A stretch of 64,000 nt of DNA from Alkalibacterium sp046484155. Its GTDB lineage: Bacteria > Bacillota > Bacilli > Lactobacillales > Carnobacteriaceae_A. The position numbers and the translations under genes are program-made. This document shows, in pieces, positions 44,128 to 52,577 of this stretch. The first letter of the stretch is position 1, and each line of letters opens with the position of its first letter. Below the pieces are notes generated by a model, which did no database searches, was not told the origin of the DNA, and worked only from the letters and a program-made list of their open reading frames with translations. The DNA lies in the NCBI RefSeq assembly GCF_046484155.1, contig NZ_JAWOBT010000133.1:1-64000 (forward strand). Reading direction: 5' to 3'.

Positions 44128-45486
44128 ATGATTACTGAAAACCAACTATATATCTCGAGTTACACGACCATTTCTCAGAATGTAAAGTATGGTTTTTTGA
44201 TTAGTATAGCAATGTTCTTTACTTTAGTAGCGTTTGTATTTAACACGCCACAAGAAATAGTAACTGGACAAATTATAATCTTAACGTCTCCAGCCAATTT
44301 GACGACCGATTACTTTGCTTTATCTAATATAGGGGCCACATTATTTAATTCGGGTTTGATGACTGCTCAAGCGATAGCTCTTATTAGGATGACTCGAGCT
44401 AAAGTGAATGGCCCAATTATAGCGGCTGTATTTACCGTAGCTGCATTCTCGTTTTTCGGAAAAAACCTTTACAATTCAATGCCTATCATTTTAGGGGCAT
44501 TCGCTTATGCGAGAGTAACAAAAATTCATCCTGAAAAATCTTTGTTAGGCGCCTTGTTCGGGACAGCATTGGGACCGTTAGTCAGTGAAATTACGTTCAA
44601 TATTGGGTTACAATTAAATGAAGGTATTATCTATGGTTATATTGCAGGTTTTATCGTGGGGTTCATCATACCTCCTTTATCTAAACATTTTGTCAGCTTT
44701 ACTAAAGGGTTCAGTCTATATAACATAGGCTTTACCAGTGGAGTAATCGGAACTGTATTCACTTCTGTTCTGCGTAGCATGGGTAAAGAAATTGAGCCCG
44801 TTTCAATTTTGTCCAGTGGGAACAACCAGTCTTTAACTATAGTATTTTTGATACTGTTCAGTCTCATGCTAGTTGGAGGGCTGTACTTGAATTCTGGCAC
44901 GTTGGATGGTTACTCGGACTTGATAAAGCACTCCGGTCAATTATCGACAGACTTCTTAAGAACTAATGGATTTAGCGTTACGTTAATAAATATGGCGCTT
45001 TTAGGATACGTCTCCGTGTCTTATATTCTGTTTCATGGTGGTGAGATAAATGGACCTACTATCGGAGGGATATTGACCGTAGTTGGTTTTGGAGCATTTG
45101 GTAAACATTTGAGGAACGTCCTACCGATTTTAATCGGTGTCAGTCTTATGGGGTTCCTGAACGGCTATGATATGAGTACAACTGATATAATTATAGCTGG
45201 GTTGTTCGGAACGACGATTGCTCCTATAGCAGGGAGATACGGTACACGCGCAGGTATTCTTGCGGGGGCTTTACATTTAGCAGTAGTTACAAATACGGGC
45301 TATCTGCATGGCGGTATCAACTTATACAATAACGGTTTTTCAGGTGGTTTTGTGGCAGCTCTGATGATACCATTATTAGAAGCCATTCATTATCATCAAA
45401 ACAAGAGAAGACAGTTCCAAGAACCAGTGGATCCATCTGAAGAAATCAAAGTATATAAAAAAAGCATTAAACTTACTAAAAAGTAA
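44128..45486 (+). CDS. DUF1576 family integral membrane protein with internal duplication
   Basis: A 452-residue protein with about ten or more transmembrane segments. Two halves are clearly homologous: a segment around residues 75-125 containing NGPIIAAVFTVAAFSFFGKN, and one around 290-340 containing NGPTIGGILTVVGFGAFGKH, offset by 214 residues (N94 and N308). Such repeats are usual in transporters and channels, but the substrate is unknown. The C-terminal tail (QNKRRQFQEPVDPSEE) is hydrophilic. It has RBS AAAGGGGA and lies about 70 bp after tRNA-Ala. The last codons form one arm of a terminator. Confidence 0.85.
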   Translation: MITENQLYISSYTTISQNVKYGFLISIAMFFTLVAFVFNTPQEIVTGQIIILTSPANLTTDYFALSNIGATLFNSGLMTAQAIALIRMTRAKVNGPIIAAVFTVAAFSFFGKNLYNSMPIILGAFAYARVTKIHPEKSLLGALFGTALGPLVSEITFNIGLQLNEGIIYGYIAGFIVGFIIPPLSKHFVSFTKGFSLYNIGFTSGVIGTVFTSVLRSMGKEIEPVSILSSGNNQSLTIVFLILFSLMLVGGLYLNSGTLDGYSDLIKHSGQLSTDFLRTNGFSVTLINMALLGYVSVSYILFHGGEINGPTIGGILTVVGFGAFGKHLRNVLPILIGVSLMGFLNGYDMSTTDIIIAGLFGTTIAPIAGRYGTRAGILAGALHLAVVTNTGYLHGGINLYNNGFSGGFVAALMIPLLEAIHYHQNKRRQFQEPVDPSEEIKVYKKSIKLTKK

Positions 45487-45500
45487 GTTTAATGCTTTTT
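45459..45500. terminator. Bidirectional terminator between the DUF1576 gene and def, inside coding sequence
   Basis: A perfect 19-bp stem (45459-45477 with 45482-45500) around AAAA. The left arm encodes the last residues of the DUF1576 protein, and the right end lies 2 bp from the def stop. Confidence 0.92.
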
Positions 45501-45501
45501 G

Positions 45502-46077
45502 TTATTGTTCTTCAGATCCTAAAACTTCAAGACCTTCAGGTAATGCTAAAGGATTATCCGGATCTATGCGGTCAAAGAACATAACCCCATTCAAATGATC
45601 GATTTCATGTTGAACGACGATAGCAGGAAAATCCTTTAAGCGTTTTTTTTGCTTATTGCCTTCAATATCGAAATATTCTATTCTAATCCGTTTGTGTCTT
45701 GGAACATATCCAGGAATTTCACGGTCCACAGATAGACAACCTTCACCCTCTGGAAGGCAGGTCTGTTGAACAGAATGACTGATGATTTTTGGATTGACTA
45801 AGACAGTACTAAACTCAGGTTCTGTTGCTTCTGGATCATCAGAGGGAACATGAACGGCTATCATACGTTTAGAAACATTGACTTGTGGTGCTGCTATACC
45901 CACGCCTGGTCTCAGTTCGTATTTTTCTGCTAATTCAGGATCTTGGCTGGTTTTTAAAAACTTTAACAGTTCTTTAGCTAAGTCTTTTTCTTCATCGTTT
46001 AAAGGTATCGTCATTTTTTCGGCTACTATCCGTAACGTAGGATGCCCTTCTCGAATAACATCTTTCATTGTTATCAT
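45502..46077 (-). CDS. def: Peptide deformylase (type 2)
   Basis: A 191-residue metalloenzyme removing the formyl group from new proteins. Motif 1 GVGIAAPQ (58-65), motif 2 EGCLSV with metal ligand C114, motif 3 QHEIDHLNG with H157 and H161. The insertion after motif 1 (HVPSDDPEATEPEFS) marks the Gram-positive type 2 class. ATG at 46077 has the perfect RBS AGGAGGT six bases upstream. It lies divergent from pdhA. Confidence 0.96.
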   Translation of the reverse strand: MITMKDVIREGHPTLRIVAEKMTIPLNDEEKDLAKELLKFLKTSQDPELAEKYELRPGVGIAAPQVNVSKRMIAVHVPSDDPEATEPEFSTVLVNPKIISHSVQQTCLPEGEGCLSVDREIPGYVPRHKRIRIEYFDIEGNKQKKRLKDFPAIVVQHEIDHLNGVMFFDRIDPDNPLALPEGLEVLGSEEQ

Positions 46078-46518
46078 CTAACTACCTCCTAGTATTCATA
46101 CACTAGTATTTTAACAGGTTTACTCGCATTGTGCATTAATATTATTAAAATTTGCGTTAGAAAATGAAATTTTTCTTAATGTGTTAGTGATTTTATTCAC
46201 ATGTTATTTCTTTTTAAAAAAATAATGGTACAAAAGAATTTTTTTGTTGCTTATATATAACAGTTTATTTACCTGTATCACTTTATATAATAAATATTTT
46301 GAAATTTTCAGATAAAAACAGTATAACAGCTTGTTTGTGTTTGTGGTCACAAAGATGTGAAAAACCTTTCATACCAACATTTTATGAGGGCAATTCAAGT
46401 GGATATCGCTTGCATTTTGTTTTGAATCATGATAAATTGTAAAAGGAATAGAGAAAATTGTAACAGCCAAAATTAACTGTTATATTTAATTACACAACGA
46501 GAGAGGAATGGGTAATCT
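46078..46518. promoter_or_regulatory. 441-bp divergent regulatory region between def and pdhA
   Basis: AT-rich with no ORF. It holds the def RBS and a possible minus-strand extended -10 (complement of 46108-46113), a pdhA promoter at 46410-46438, and three overlapping dyads at 46340-46353 (TTTGTG/CACAAA), 46347-46360 (TCACA/TGTGA) and 46358-46371 (TGAAA/TTTCA). The dyads end about 40 bp upstream of the pdhA -35 and may be operators. Confidence 0.6.
46410..46438 (+). promoter_or_regulatory. Promoter of pdhABCD
   Basis: -35 TTGCAT (46410-46415), 17-bp spacer, -10 TAAATT (46433-46438) preceded by TGA. About 75 nt of leader precede pdhA. Confidence 0.5.
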
Positions 46519-47625
46519 ATGGCAAAGCAACCAGTTGATTACGAAGCATTATTAGGTTCAATCGAAGCTTCGTTTCCGATGGTTCAAATTTTAGATAAAG
46601 ACGGCAAAATCGTTAATAAAGACATTATGCCCGATTTATCTGATGATGAATTAGTAGAATTAATGACAAGAATGGTGTGGTCTCGAGTACTTCACGATCG
46701 CTCAATGGCGTTAGCTCGTCAAGGGAGATTAGGTTTCTATGCGCCCACCATGGGTCAGGAAGCTTCACAATTAGCTAGTCATTTCGCATTCAAAAAACAA
46801 GACTGGTTATATCCAGGGTATCGTGACATTCCACAATTAATACAACACGGCTTATCTATATCACAAGCATTCTTGTGGTCAAGAGGACACGTTGAAGGGA
46901 ATAACTATCCTGAAGATTTACATGCGATGTCACCTCAAATCATTATTGGAGCGCAATACATCCAAGCTATGGGTAACGCTGTAGGGCAGAAATTTGCTGG
47001 AAAAGAAGACGAAGTAACGTTCACATATACTGGAGACGGTGGTTCTTCTCAAGGTGACGTATACGAAGGCATGAACTTTGCCGGTCGTTACAAAGCTCCT
47101 ATTGTTTTCTTCATTCAAAACAATGGCTATGCTATTTCTACGCCTCGCGAAAAACAAACTTCTGCTGCAACACTAGCTCAAAAATCTGCTGCTGCGGGTA
47201 TTCCAGGAGTACAAGTCGACGGTATGGATCCATTAGCTGTTTATGCAGTAACAAAACAAGCACGCGATTGGGCAGCATCAGGTAAAGGTCCCGTATTAAT
47301 TGAAACGATCACATCACGTTTCGGACCTCACTCAACGTCTGGTGATGATCCAACGCGTTACCGTGAACAGGAATCATTTGATTACTGGGAACAAAGAGAT
47401 CCACTTATTCGGTTCCGTAATTTCTTAACAGAAAAAGGCTTATGGTCTGATGAAAAAGAAGAAGAATTAATTGAAAAAACTAAAGAAGAAATCAAACAAG
47501 CTGCGAAAGAAGCAGATCAAGCTCCAAAAATGAAGATTTCAGACTTCTTGAAAAACATGTACGATGAGCCTGGTCAAAATATAGTTGAGCAGATCGAGAA
47601 ATTCGAAGCAAAGGAGAGTAAATAA
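46519..47625 (+). CDS. pdhA: Pyruvate dehydrogenase E1 component, alpha subunit
   Basis: A 368-residue thiamine diphosphate-dependent subunit of the pyruvate dehydrogenase complex, which converts pyruvate to acetyl-CoA. The TPP-binding motif runs from GDGGSSQGDVYEGMNFAG to the FFIQNN end; the phosphorylation-loop region RFGPHSTSGDDPTRYR is typical. RBS GAGAGGA precedes ATG 46519. First gene of pdhABCD; 2 bp upstream of pdhB. Confidence 0.97.
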   Translation: MAKQPVDYEALLGSIEASFPMVQILDKDGKIVNKDIMPDLSDDELVELMTRMVWSRVLHDRSMALARQGRLGFYAPTMGQEASQLASHFAFKKQDWLYPGYRDIPQLIQHGLSISQAFLWSRGHVEGNNYPEDLHAMSPQIIIGAQYIQAMGNAVGQKFAGKEDEVTFTYTGDGGSSQGDVYEGMNFAGRYKAPIVFFIQNNGYAISTPREKQTSAATLAQKSAAAGIPGVQVDGMDPLAVYAVTKQARDWAASGKGPVLIETITSRFGPHSTSGDDPTRYREQESFDYWEQRDPLIRFRNFLTEKGLWSDEKEEELIEKTKEEIKQAAKEADQAPKMKISDFLKNMYDEPGQNIVEQIEKFEAKESK

Positions 47626-47627
47626 TC

Positions 47628-48605
47628 ATGGCGAATCTTACAATGATTCAAGCAATCACGGAAGCACTTGATCAAGAAATGGCCCGTGATGAAAAAGTCT
47701 TGGTGTTTGGTGAAGATGTAGGTAAAAACGGCGGTGTATTCCGTGCGACCCAAGGCCTTTTTGATAAATACGGTGAAAACCGCGTCAATGATACTCCGCT
47801 TGCTGAATCTGGAATCGGTGGTATGGCATTTGGTTTAGCAGTTCAAGGCTTTCGTCCGGTAATGGAAATTCAATTCTTCGGTTTTGTATTTGAAGTAATG
47901 GATTCTATTATTGGTCAAATGGCACGTACGCGTTACCGCACAGGTGGAAACCTGAATTTACCGGCTGTCATTCGCTCACCCTTCGGTGGTGGCGTTCATA
48001 CACCAGAGATGCATGCAGATAGTCTGGAAGGATTACTAGCTCAGTCTCCTGGACTTAAAGTTGTTATCCCTTCAAACCCATATGATGCAAAAGGATTATT
48101 AACATCAGCAATTCGTGATCAGGATCCTGTATTTTTCTTGGAACACATGAAGTTATATCGTTCTTTCCGTGATGAAGTACCTGAAGAGCAGTACACTGTT
48201 CCTTTAGGTAAAGCGGGAGTTTCTAAAGAAGGTTCTGACGTTACTGTCGTAGCTTATGGTTACATGGTACGTGAGGCCCTTAAAGCAGCTGAAGAATTAG
48301 AAAAAGATGACGTTTCTGTCGAAGTTATTGATTTACGAACAGTGTCTCCGGTCGACTATGAAACAATTGTTGGATCTGTCGAGAAGACTGGTCGTATGGT
48401 TATGGTTCAAGAAGCACAGCGTCAAGCTGGCGTAGGAAACACAGTTATTTCTGAAGTTTCCCAACGTGCTATTTTATCATTACAAGCACCAATAGGTTTT
48501 GTATCGGCACCCGATACGATCTTCCCATTTGGTCAAGTTGAAAACCTCTGGTTACCAAATACTAAAGACATTATTGCGTCAATTAAAGAAACAGTAGAAT
48601 TTTAA
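47628..48605 (+). CDS. pdhB: Pyruvate dehydrogenase E1 component, beta subunit
   Basis: A 325-residue partner of PdhA completing the E1 heterotetramer. The N-terminal MTIQAITEALDQEM-like region, FGEDVGKNGGVFRATQGL, the ARTRYRTGG and SPFGGGVHTPEMHAD motifs, and a C-terminal transketolase domain (EVIDLRTVSPVDYETI) are visible. RBS AAGGAGAG inside the end of pdhA. It is followed by 127 bp with a long palindrome before pdhC. Confidence 0.97.
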   Translation: MANLTMIQAITEALDQEMARDEKVLVFGEDVGKNGGVFRATQGLFDKYGENRVNDTPLAESGIGGMAFGLAVQGFRPVMEIQFFGFVFEVMDSIIGQMARTRYRTGGNLNLPAVIRSPFGGGVHTPEMHADSLEGLLAQSPGLKVVIPSNPYDAKGLLTSAIRDQDPVFFLEHMKLYRSFRDEVPEEQYTVPLGKAGVSKEGSDVTVVAYGYMVREALKAAEELEKDDVSVEVIDLRTVSPVDYETIVGSVEKTGRMVMVQEAQRQAGVGNTVISEVSQRAILSLQAPIGFVSAPDTIFPFGQVENLWLPNTKDIIASIKETVEF

Positions 48606-48628
48606 TAATTAAGTAAACAGACCCTAAA

Positions 48629-48668
48629 CAACATTCTCTGATTGGTTTAAACCAATCAGAGAATGTTG
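48629..48668. repeat. 40-bp perfect palindrome between pdhB and pdhC
   Basis: 20 bases at 48629-48648 are exactly complementary to 48649-48668, centred on TTTAAA. No T-run follows on the plus strand, so it is unlikely to be a plain terminator. In RNA it would give a very stable intercistronic hairpin inside the pdh message. Confidence 0.85.
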
Positions 48669-48732
48669 CATATTGATACGGAATCAAACGAAAATAAAAC
48701 TGAGATCATTTATAGAAGGGAAGAAAAAAATA

Positions 48733-50073
48733 ATGGCTTTTACATTTAAGCTCCCTGACGTTGGGGAAGGCATGGCTGAAGGCGAAATCGTCAGCTGGTT
48801 AGTTTCTGAAGGAGACACAGTTGAAGAAGGCGATTCGATCGCTGAGATTCAGAATGATAAATCTGTTGAAGAATTAGCTTCTCCAGTCGATGGGAAAATT
48901 AAAAAATTCTTAGTAGAACCAGGTACAGTGGCATCTGTAGGTGATCCTATTGTTGAGATCGATTCAGAAGGACACGAAGATTCAACTGAAGAAGCACCTA
49001 AAGAAGCACCTGCTAAATCTGAAGCATCTTCTGAAGAGACTCCTGCCGAAACAGAAAAAACAGATTCAGCTCGATCCGAAGATGTTGCTTCTGGTGATGT
49101 AGTTAAAACCTCAGATCCTGATAAACATGTTTTAGCAATGCCGTCAGTTAGACAATATGCACGTGAAAAAGATGTAGATATCAGCTTAGTCGAAGCGACC
49201 GGAAAAGGTGGGCGTACGACGAGTGAAGATATCGATAACTTCTTGCAAGGTGGAGGAGAAAAAGCTTCTACTCAAGAAACGGCTGCTCCAGAAACAGCTG
49301 CGACTGAATCCAAAGGAACAACACCTGCTGTTTCTGCTGAAGCTAAACCATTTAAATCTAGTCGTTCTGACGAAGAAACCAGAGAAAAAATGACTACAAC
49401 ACGTAAAGCTATTGCTAAAGCAATGGTTAACAGTAGCCTGACTATACCATCGGTTTCATTGTTTGACGAAGTTGATGTAACTAAGTTAATGGCTCACCGT
49501 ACTAAATTCAAAACAGTTGCTGCAGAACAGGATGTTAAATTAACATTCCTACCTTATGTAGTTAAAGCAATAATCGCTGTTATGAAGAAATTCCCAGCAC
49601 TCAACTCATCTATCGATGATACGACTGATGAAGTTGTGTATAAAAACTACTTCAATATTGGTATTGCTGCTGATACAGAACAAGGATTATATGTTCCGGT
49701 CGTAGCTGATGCTGATAAGAAATCAATGTTCAGTATTGCTTCTGAAATTACTGAATTGGGTGGTAAAGCGCATGAAGGCAAACTGAAATCCAGTGATATG
49801 GGTGATGGTTCGATCTCGATTTCAAATATCGGTTCTGTAGGTGGTGGTTGGTTCACGCCAATTATTAACTATCCAGAAGTGGCTATATTAGGTGTTGGAC
49901 GTATCGCTAAAAAAGCAATCGTAAATGACGAAGGCGAAATAGTTGCTGCCCCAATGCTAGCATTGTCATTAGTTTTCGATCATCGTGTTATTGACGGAGC
50001 AACAGGTCAAAAAGCAATGAACGAACTAAAACGTCTGTTAGCAGATCCTGAATTATTATTAATGGAAGGATAA
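48733..50073 (+). CDS. pdhC: Dihydrolipoamide acetyltransferase, E2 of pyruvate dehydrogenase
   Basis: A 446-residue E2 core protein. One N-terminal lipoyl domain (about 2-78) has the lipoylated K43 in IQNDKSVEE; an acidic Ala-Glu-Pro linker follows, then the E1/E3-binding domain (AMPSVRQYAREKDVDISLVEATGKGGRTT), a second linker and the catalytic domain ending FDHRVIDGATG (the HxxxDG motif). The start is ATG 48733, with GAAGGG at 48715-48720 rather distant; the frame from 48673 is a non-coding extension through the intergenic palindrome region. Confidence 0.96.
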   Translation: MAFTFKLPDVGEGMAEGEIVSWLVSEGDTVEEGDSIAEIQNDKSVEELASPVDGKIKKFLVEPGTVASVGDPIVEIDSEGHEDSTEEAPKEAPAKSEASSEETPAETEKTDSARSEDVASGDVVKTSDPDKHVLAMPSVRQYAREKDVDISLVEATGKGGRTTSEDIDNFLQGGGEKASTQETAAPETAATESKGTTPAVSAEAKPFKSSRSDEETREKMTTTRKAIAKAMVNSSLTIPSVSLFDEVDVTKLMAHRTKFKTVAAEQDVKLTFLPYVVKAIIAVMKKFPALNSSIDDTTDEVVYKNYFNIGIAADTEQGLYVPVVADADKKSMFSIASEITELGGKAHEGKLKSSDMGDGSISISNIGSVGGGWFTPIINYPEVAILGVGRIAKKAIVNDEGEIVAAPMLALSLVFDHRVIDGATGQKAMNELKRLLADPELLLMEG

Positions 50074-50085
50074 GGTGAAACAAAA

Positions 50086-51492
50086 ATGGTAGTAGGAGAT
50101 TTCGCAATTGAACTAGATACAGTAGTTATAGGAGCTGGACCTGGTGGGTACGTTGCAGCTATTCGTGCAGCACAAATGGGACAAAAAGTAGCTATTATCG
50201 AAAAAGAATTTATTGGTGGCGTATGTTTAAATGTTGGATGTATTCCTTCTAAAGCATTAATCGCTGCTGGTCATAAATATCAGGAATCACTTGATTCGAC
50301 TGCTTTTGGTGTTACTTCTGAAAACGTAAAAATTGATTTTACTAAAACGCAGAAGTGGAAAGATACGAAAGTTGTTAACAAATTAACTAAAGGTGTAGAA
50401 GCTCTGCTCAAAAAAAATAAAGTTGAGATTTTATTTGGAGAAGCATTCTTCGTTGATGAAAACACGTTGCGTGTAATGAAAGAGGATAGTGCTCAAACAT
50501 ATTCCTTTAACAACGCTATCGTCGCAACAGGTAGCCGTCCAATTCAAATTCCTGGTTTCAAATTCAGTGACCGTGTATTAGATTCTACGGGCGCATTGAA
50601 CTTACCAGAAATTCCTAAAAAAATGGCTATTGTTGGAGGAGGCTACATTGGTTCTGAATTAGCGGGTGCTTATGCTAACTTAGGTACTGAAGTAACTATC
50701 TTGGAAGGTCTTCCTTCAATCTTGAACGGTTTTGATAAAGACATGGTTAAACTTGTTGAGAAGAACTTCAAATCAAAAGGTGTTAAAATCTTTACTGAAG
50801 CAATGGCTAAAGAGTCGACTGTTACAGATAATGGCGTAACGGTTAAATATGAAGTTAAAGGAGAAGAAAAATCTCTTGATGTGGATTATGTATTAGTTAC
50901 AGTTGGACGTAAACCTAACACTGATGAACTTGGCTTGGAACAAGCAAGTGTTAAAGTTAGCGAACGCGGTTTAATCGAAGTTAATGAACAAGGCCGATCA
51001 AACATTGAAAGCATTTATGCTGTTGGTGATGTGGTTCCAGGACCAGCATTAGCCCATAAAGCAAGTTATGAAGCTAAAATTGCTGCTGAAGCAATCTCAG
51101 GCAAAAAAGTAGCTGTGGATTACCGTGCACTACCTGCAGTTGCCTTTACAAATCCGGAAATTGCATCTGTTGGATTGACAGAGAGCGAAGCAAAAGAAAA
51201 GGGATTAGAAGTAAAAGTTACAAAATTCCCACTTGGTGGTAATGGTCGGGCATTATCTTTAAACGCTACTGAAGGTTTCGTACGTTTAGTAACAACTAAG
51301 GAAGATAATGTCATTGTCGGCGGTCAAGTAGCAGGAATCAATGCCTCTGATATCATTGCTGAAATTGGTTTAGCTGTTGAAAGCGGAATGAATGCGGAAG
51401 ATATCGCATTAACTATTCATGGACATCCTTCACTTAGTGAAGTTGTCATGGATGCTGCTGAAGCTGCTTTAGGTATGCCAATTCACATGTGA
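50086..51492 (+). CDS. pdhD: Dihydrolipoyl dehydrogenase, E3 of pyruvate dehydrogenase
   Basis: A 468-residue flavoprotein reoxidising dihydrolipoamide with NAD+. FAD motif VVIGAGPGGYVAA (13-25), redox disulfide GGVCLNVGCIPSK (C47, C52), NAD motif VGGGYIGSELA, second FAD motif YAVGDVVPGPALAHKA, and the catalytic HGHPSLSE near the end. 12 bp after pdhC with RBS AAGGTG. Closes the operon at a terminator. Confidence 0.97.
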   Translation: MVVGDFAIELDTVVIGAGPGGYVAAIRAAQMGQKVAIIEKEFIGGVCLNVGCIPSKALIAAGHKYQESLDSTAFGVTSENVKIDFTKTQKWKDTKVVNKLTKGVEALLKKNKVEILFGEAFFVDENTLRVMKEDSAQTYSFNNAIVATGSRPIQIPGFKFSDRVLDSTGALNLPEIPKKMAIVGGGYIGSELAGAYANLGTEVTILEGLPSILNGFDKDMVKLVEKNFKSKGVKIFTEAMAKESTVTDNGVTVKYEVKGEEKSLDVDYVLVTVGRKPNTDELGLEQASVKVSERGLIEVNEQGRSNIESIYAVGDVVPGPALAHKASYEAKIAAEAISGKKVAVDYRALPAVAFTNPEIASVGLTESEAKEKGLEVKVTKFPLGGNGRALSLNATEGFVRLVTTKEDNVIVGGQVAGINASDIIAEIGLAVESGMNAEDIALTIHGHPSLSEVVMDAAEAALGMPIHM

Positions 51493-51512
51493 TAATAAAA
51501 ATTAGATTGACG

Positions 51513-51552
51513 AGAGATTCTCAGCTAATAAAGCTGAGAATCTCTTTGTTTT
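51513..51552 (+). terminator. Terminator after pdhABCD
   Basis: A perfect 14-bp stem (51513-51526 with 51532-51545) followed by TTGTTTTTT. Confidence 0.87.
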
Positions 51553-51613
51553 TTGCTTTTTCCTGCCTTCTCATTTAAACTTAGGTTAGAGAAGCGTGAA
51601 ATGAGGAACGATT

Positions 51614-52393
51614 ATGCCAGAGAATTTTACGAGCAGAGATAAAACCATAAAAAAATGGATCGATGAAATTAGTAGGGTTGTCTTAAATAATATAGATTCT
51701 CAGCTTGAAATTGAACAAAAAACAGCGCCTAATGATTTAGTTACCAATATGGATAAATGGGTAGAGAAAGAACTCGTTAAAAAGATCCGCACTACTTTCC
51801 CTTCGGATCGTATTCTGGGTGAAGAAGGTTTTGGAGATGCTATCGAAGATATGAATGGGACGGTATGGTTTATAGATCCTATAGATGGCACATTGAATTT
51901 TATTTTACAAAATGAAAATTTTGCTTTAATGCTAGCTGTCTACGAAGATGGTATAGCAATACAAAGCTATATTTTCGATGTCACTCTGAACAGATTGTAT
52001 TCCGCAATCAAAGGCGAAGGTGTCAGTTGTAACGGACAACGATTGCCGGAACCCTATGATGCGGCATTAGAAGAAGGGATATTAGCCACTAACTCTAGTA
52101 TTATGATTGAAGAGAAATATGATCATATAAGAAAGATAGCTAAAGAGAGTTTAGGATTGAGGTTAGTCGGCTCTGCTGGGCTTGAAAGTGTAGAAGTTGC
52201 TAAAGGAAGCATCGTTGCTTACATTGCGACAAATTTAAAACCTTGGGATGTGGCTCCCGGTCTTTTATTCATGCAGGAACTTGGACTAAAAGCAACACAA
52301 TTTAATAATGAACCATTAGATTTACTCAATAATAATAATATTATTTTTGCAACCAACAAAGCACATGAGGAAATTATTAAGCTTATAAATTAA
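51614..52393 (+). CDS. suhB: Inositol monophosphatase family protein
   Basis: A 259-residue Mg-dependent, Li-sensitive-fold phosphatase. Metal motifs GEEG (about 75-78) and DPIDGTLNF (about 93-101) plus the late WDVAPG motif are present. In bacteria such proteins may act on inositol phosphate or other small phosphates, and E. coli SuhB also has a ribosome-related role; I do not assign a substrate. It lies just before typA, a usual place in Lactobacillales (after the YktA-like genes). Confidence 0.87.
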   Translation: MPENFTSRDKTIKKWIDEISRVVLNNIDSQLEIEQKTAPNDLVTNMDKWVEKELVKKIRTTFPSDRILGEEGFGDAIEDMNGTVWFIDPIDGTLNFILQNENFALMLAVYEDGIAIQSYIFDVTLNRLYSAIKGEGVSCNGQRLPEPYDAALEEGILATNSSIMIEEKYDHIRKIAKESLGLRLVGSAGLESVEVAKGSIVAYIATNLKPWDVAPGLLFMQELGLKATQFNNEPLDLLNNNNIIFATNKAHEEIIKLIN

Positions 52394-52408
52394 AAGCAAA
52401 GTATTAGC

Positions 52409-52438
52409 TTGTAATTTCATTTGTATTAGTGTTATAAT
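52409..52438 (+). promoter_or_regulatory. Promoter of typA (extended -10)
   Basis: -35 TTGTAA (52409-52414), 18-bp spacer, perfect -10 TATAAT (52433-52438) preceded by TGT. Confidence 0.7.
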
Positions 52439-52475
52439 ATCTGGGGCAACAATATAGGATATTTGGAGAGCATTT

Positions 52476-52523
52476 ATTCTTGAGTGTGAATCTATCAAGA
52501 ATTAATGTTCTTTATAATGAACA
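52476..52523 (+). promoter_or_regulatory. Two tandem hairpins in the typA leader
   Basis: ATTCTTGA (52476-52483) pairs with 52495-52502, and TGTTC (52506-52510) pairs with GAACA (52519-52523). Both lie in the leader of about 130 nt and leave the RBS free. No T-run follows either one. Confidence 0.45.
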
Positions 52524-52577
52524 TAAGCGAAAGTGATAAACAATAAACTAGATTCAGCGTAAGGAATTCGGAGGAAT

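Noticed and set aside
48673..48732. N-terminal extension of pdhC
   Set aside because: The added 20 residues are basic and unlike any lipoyl domain, follow the palindrome directly and lack an RBS.
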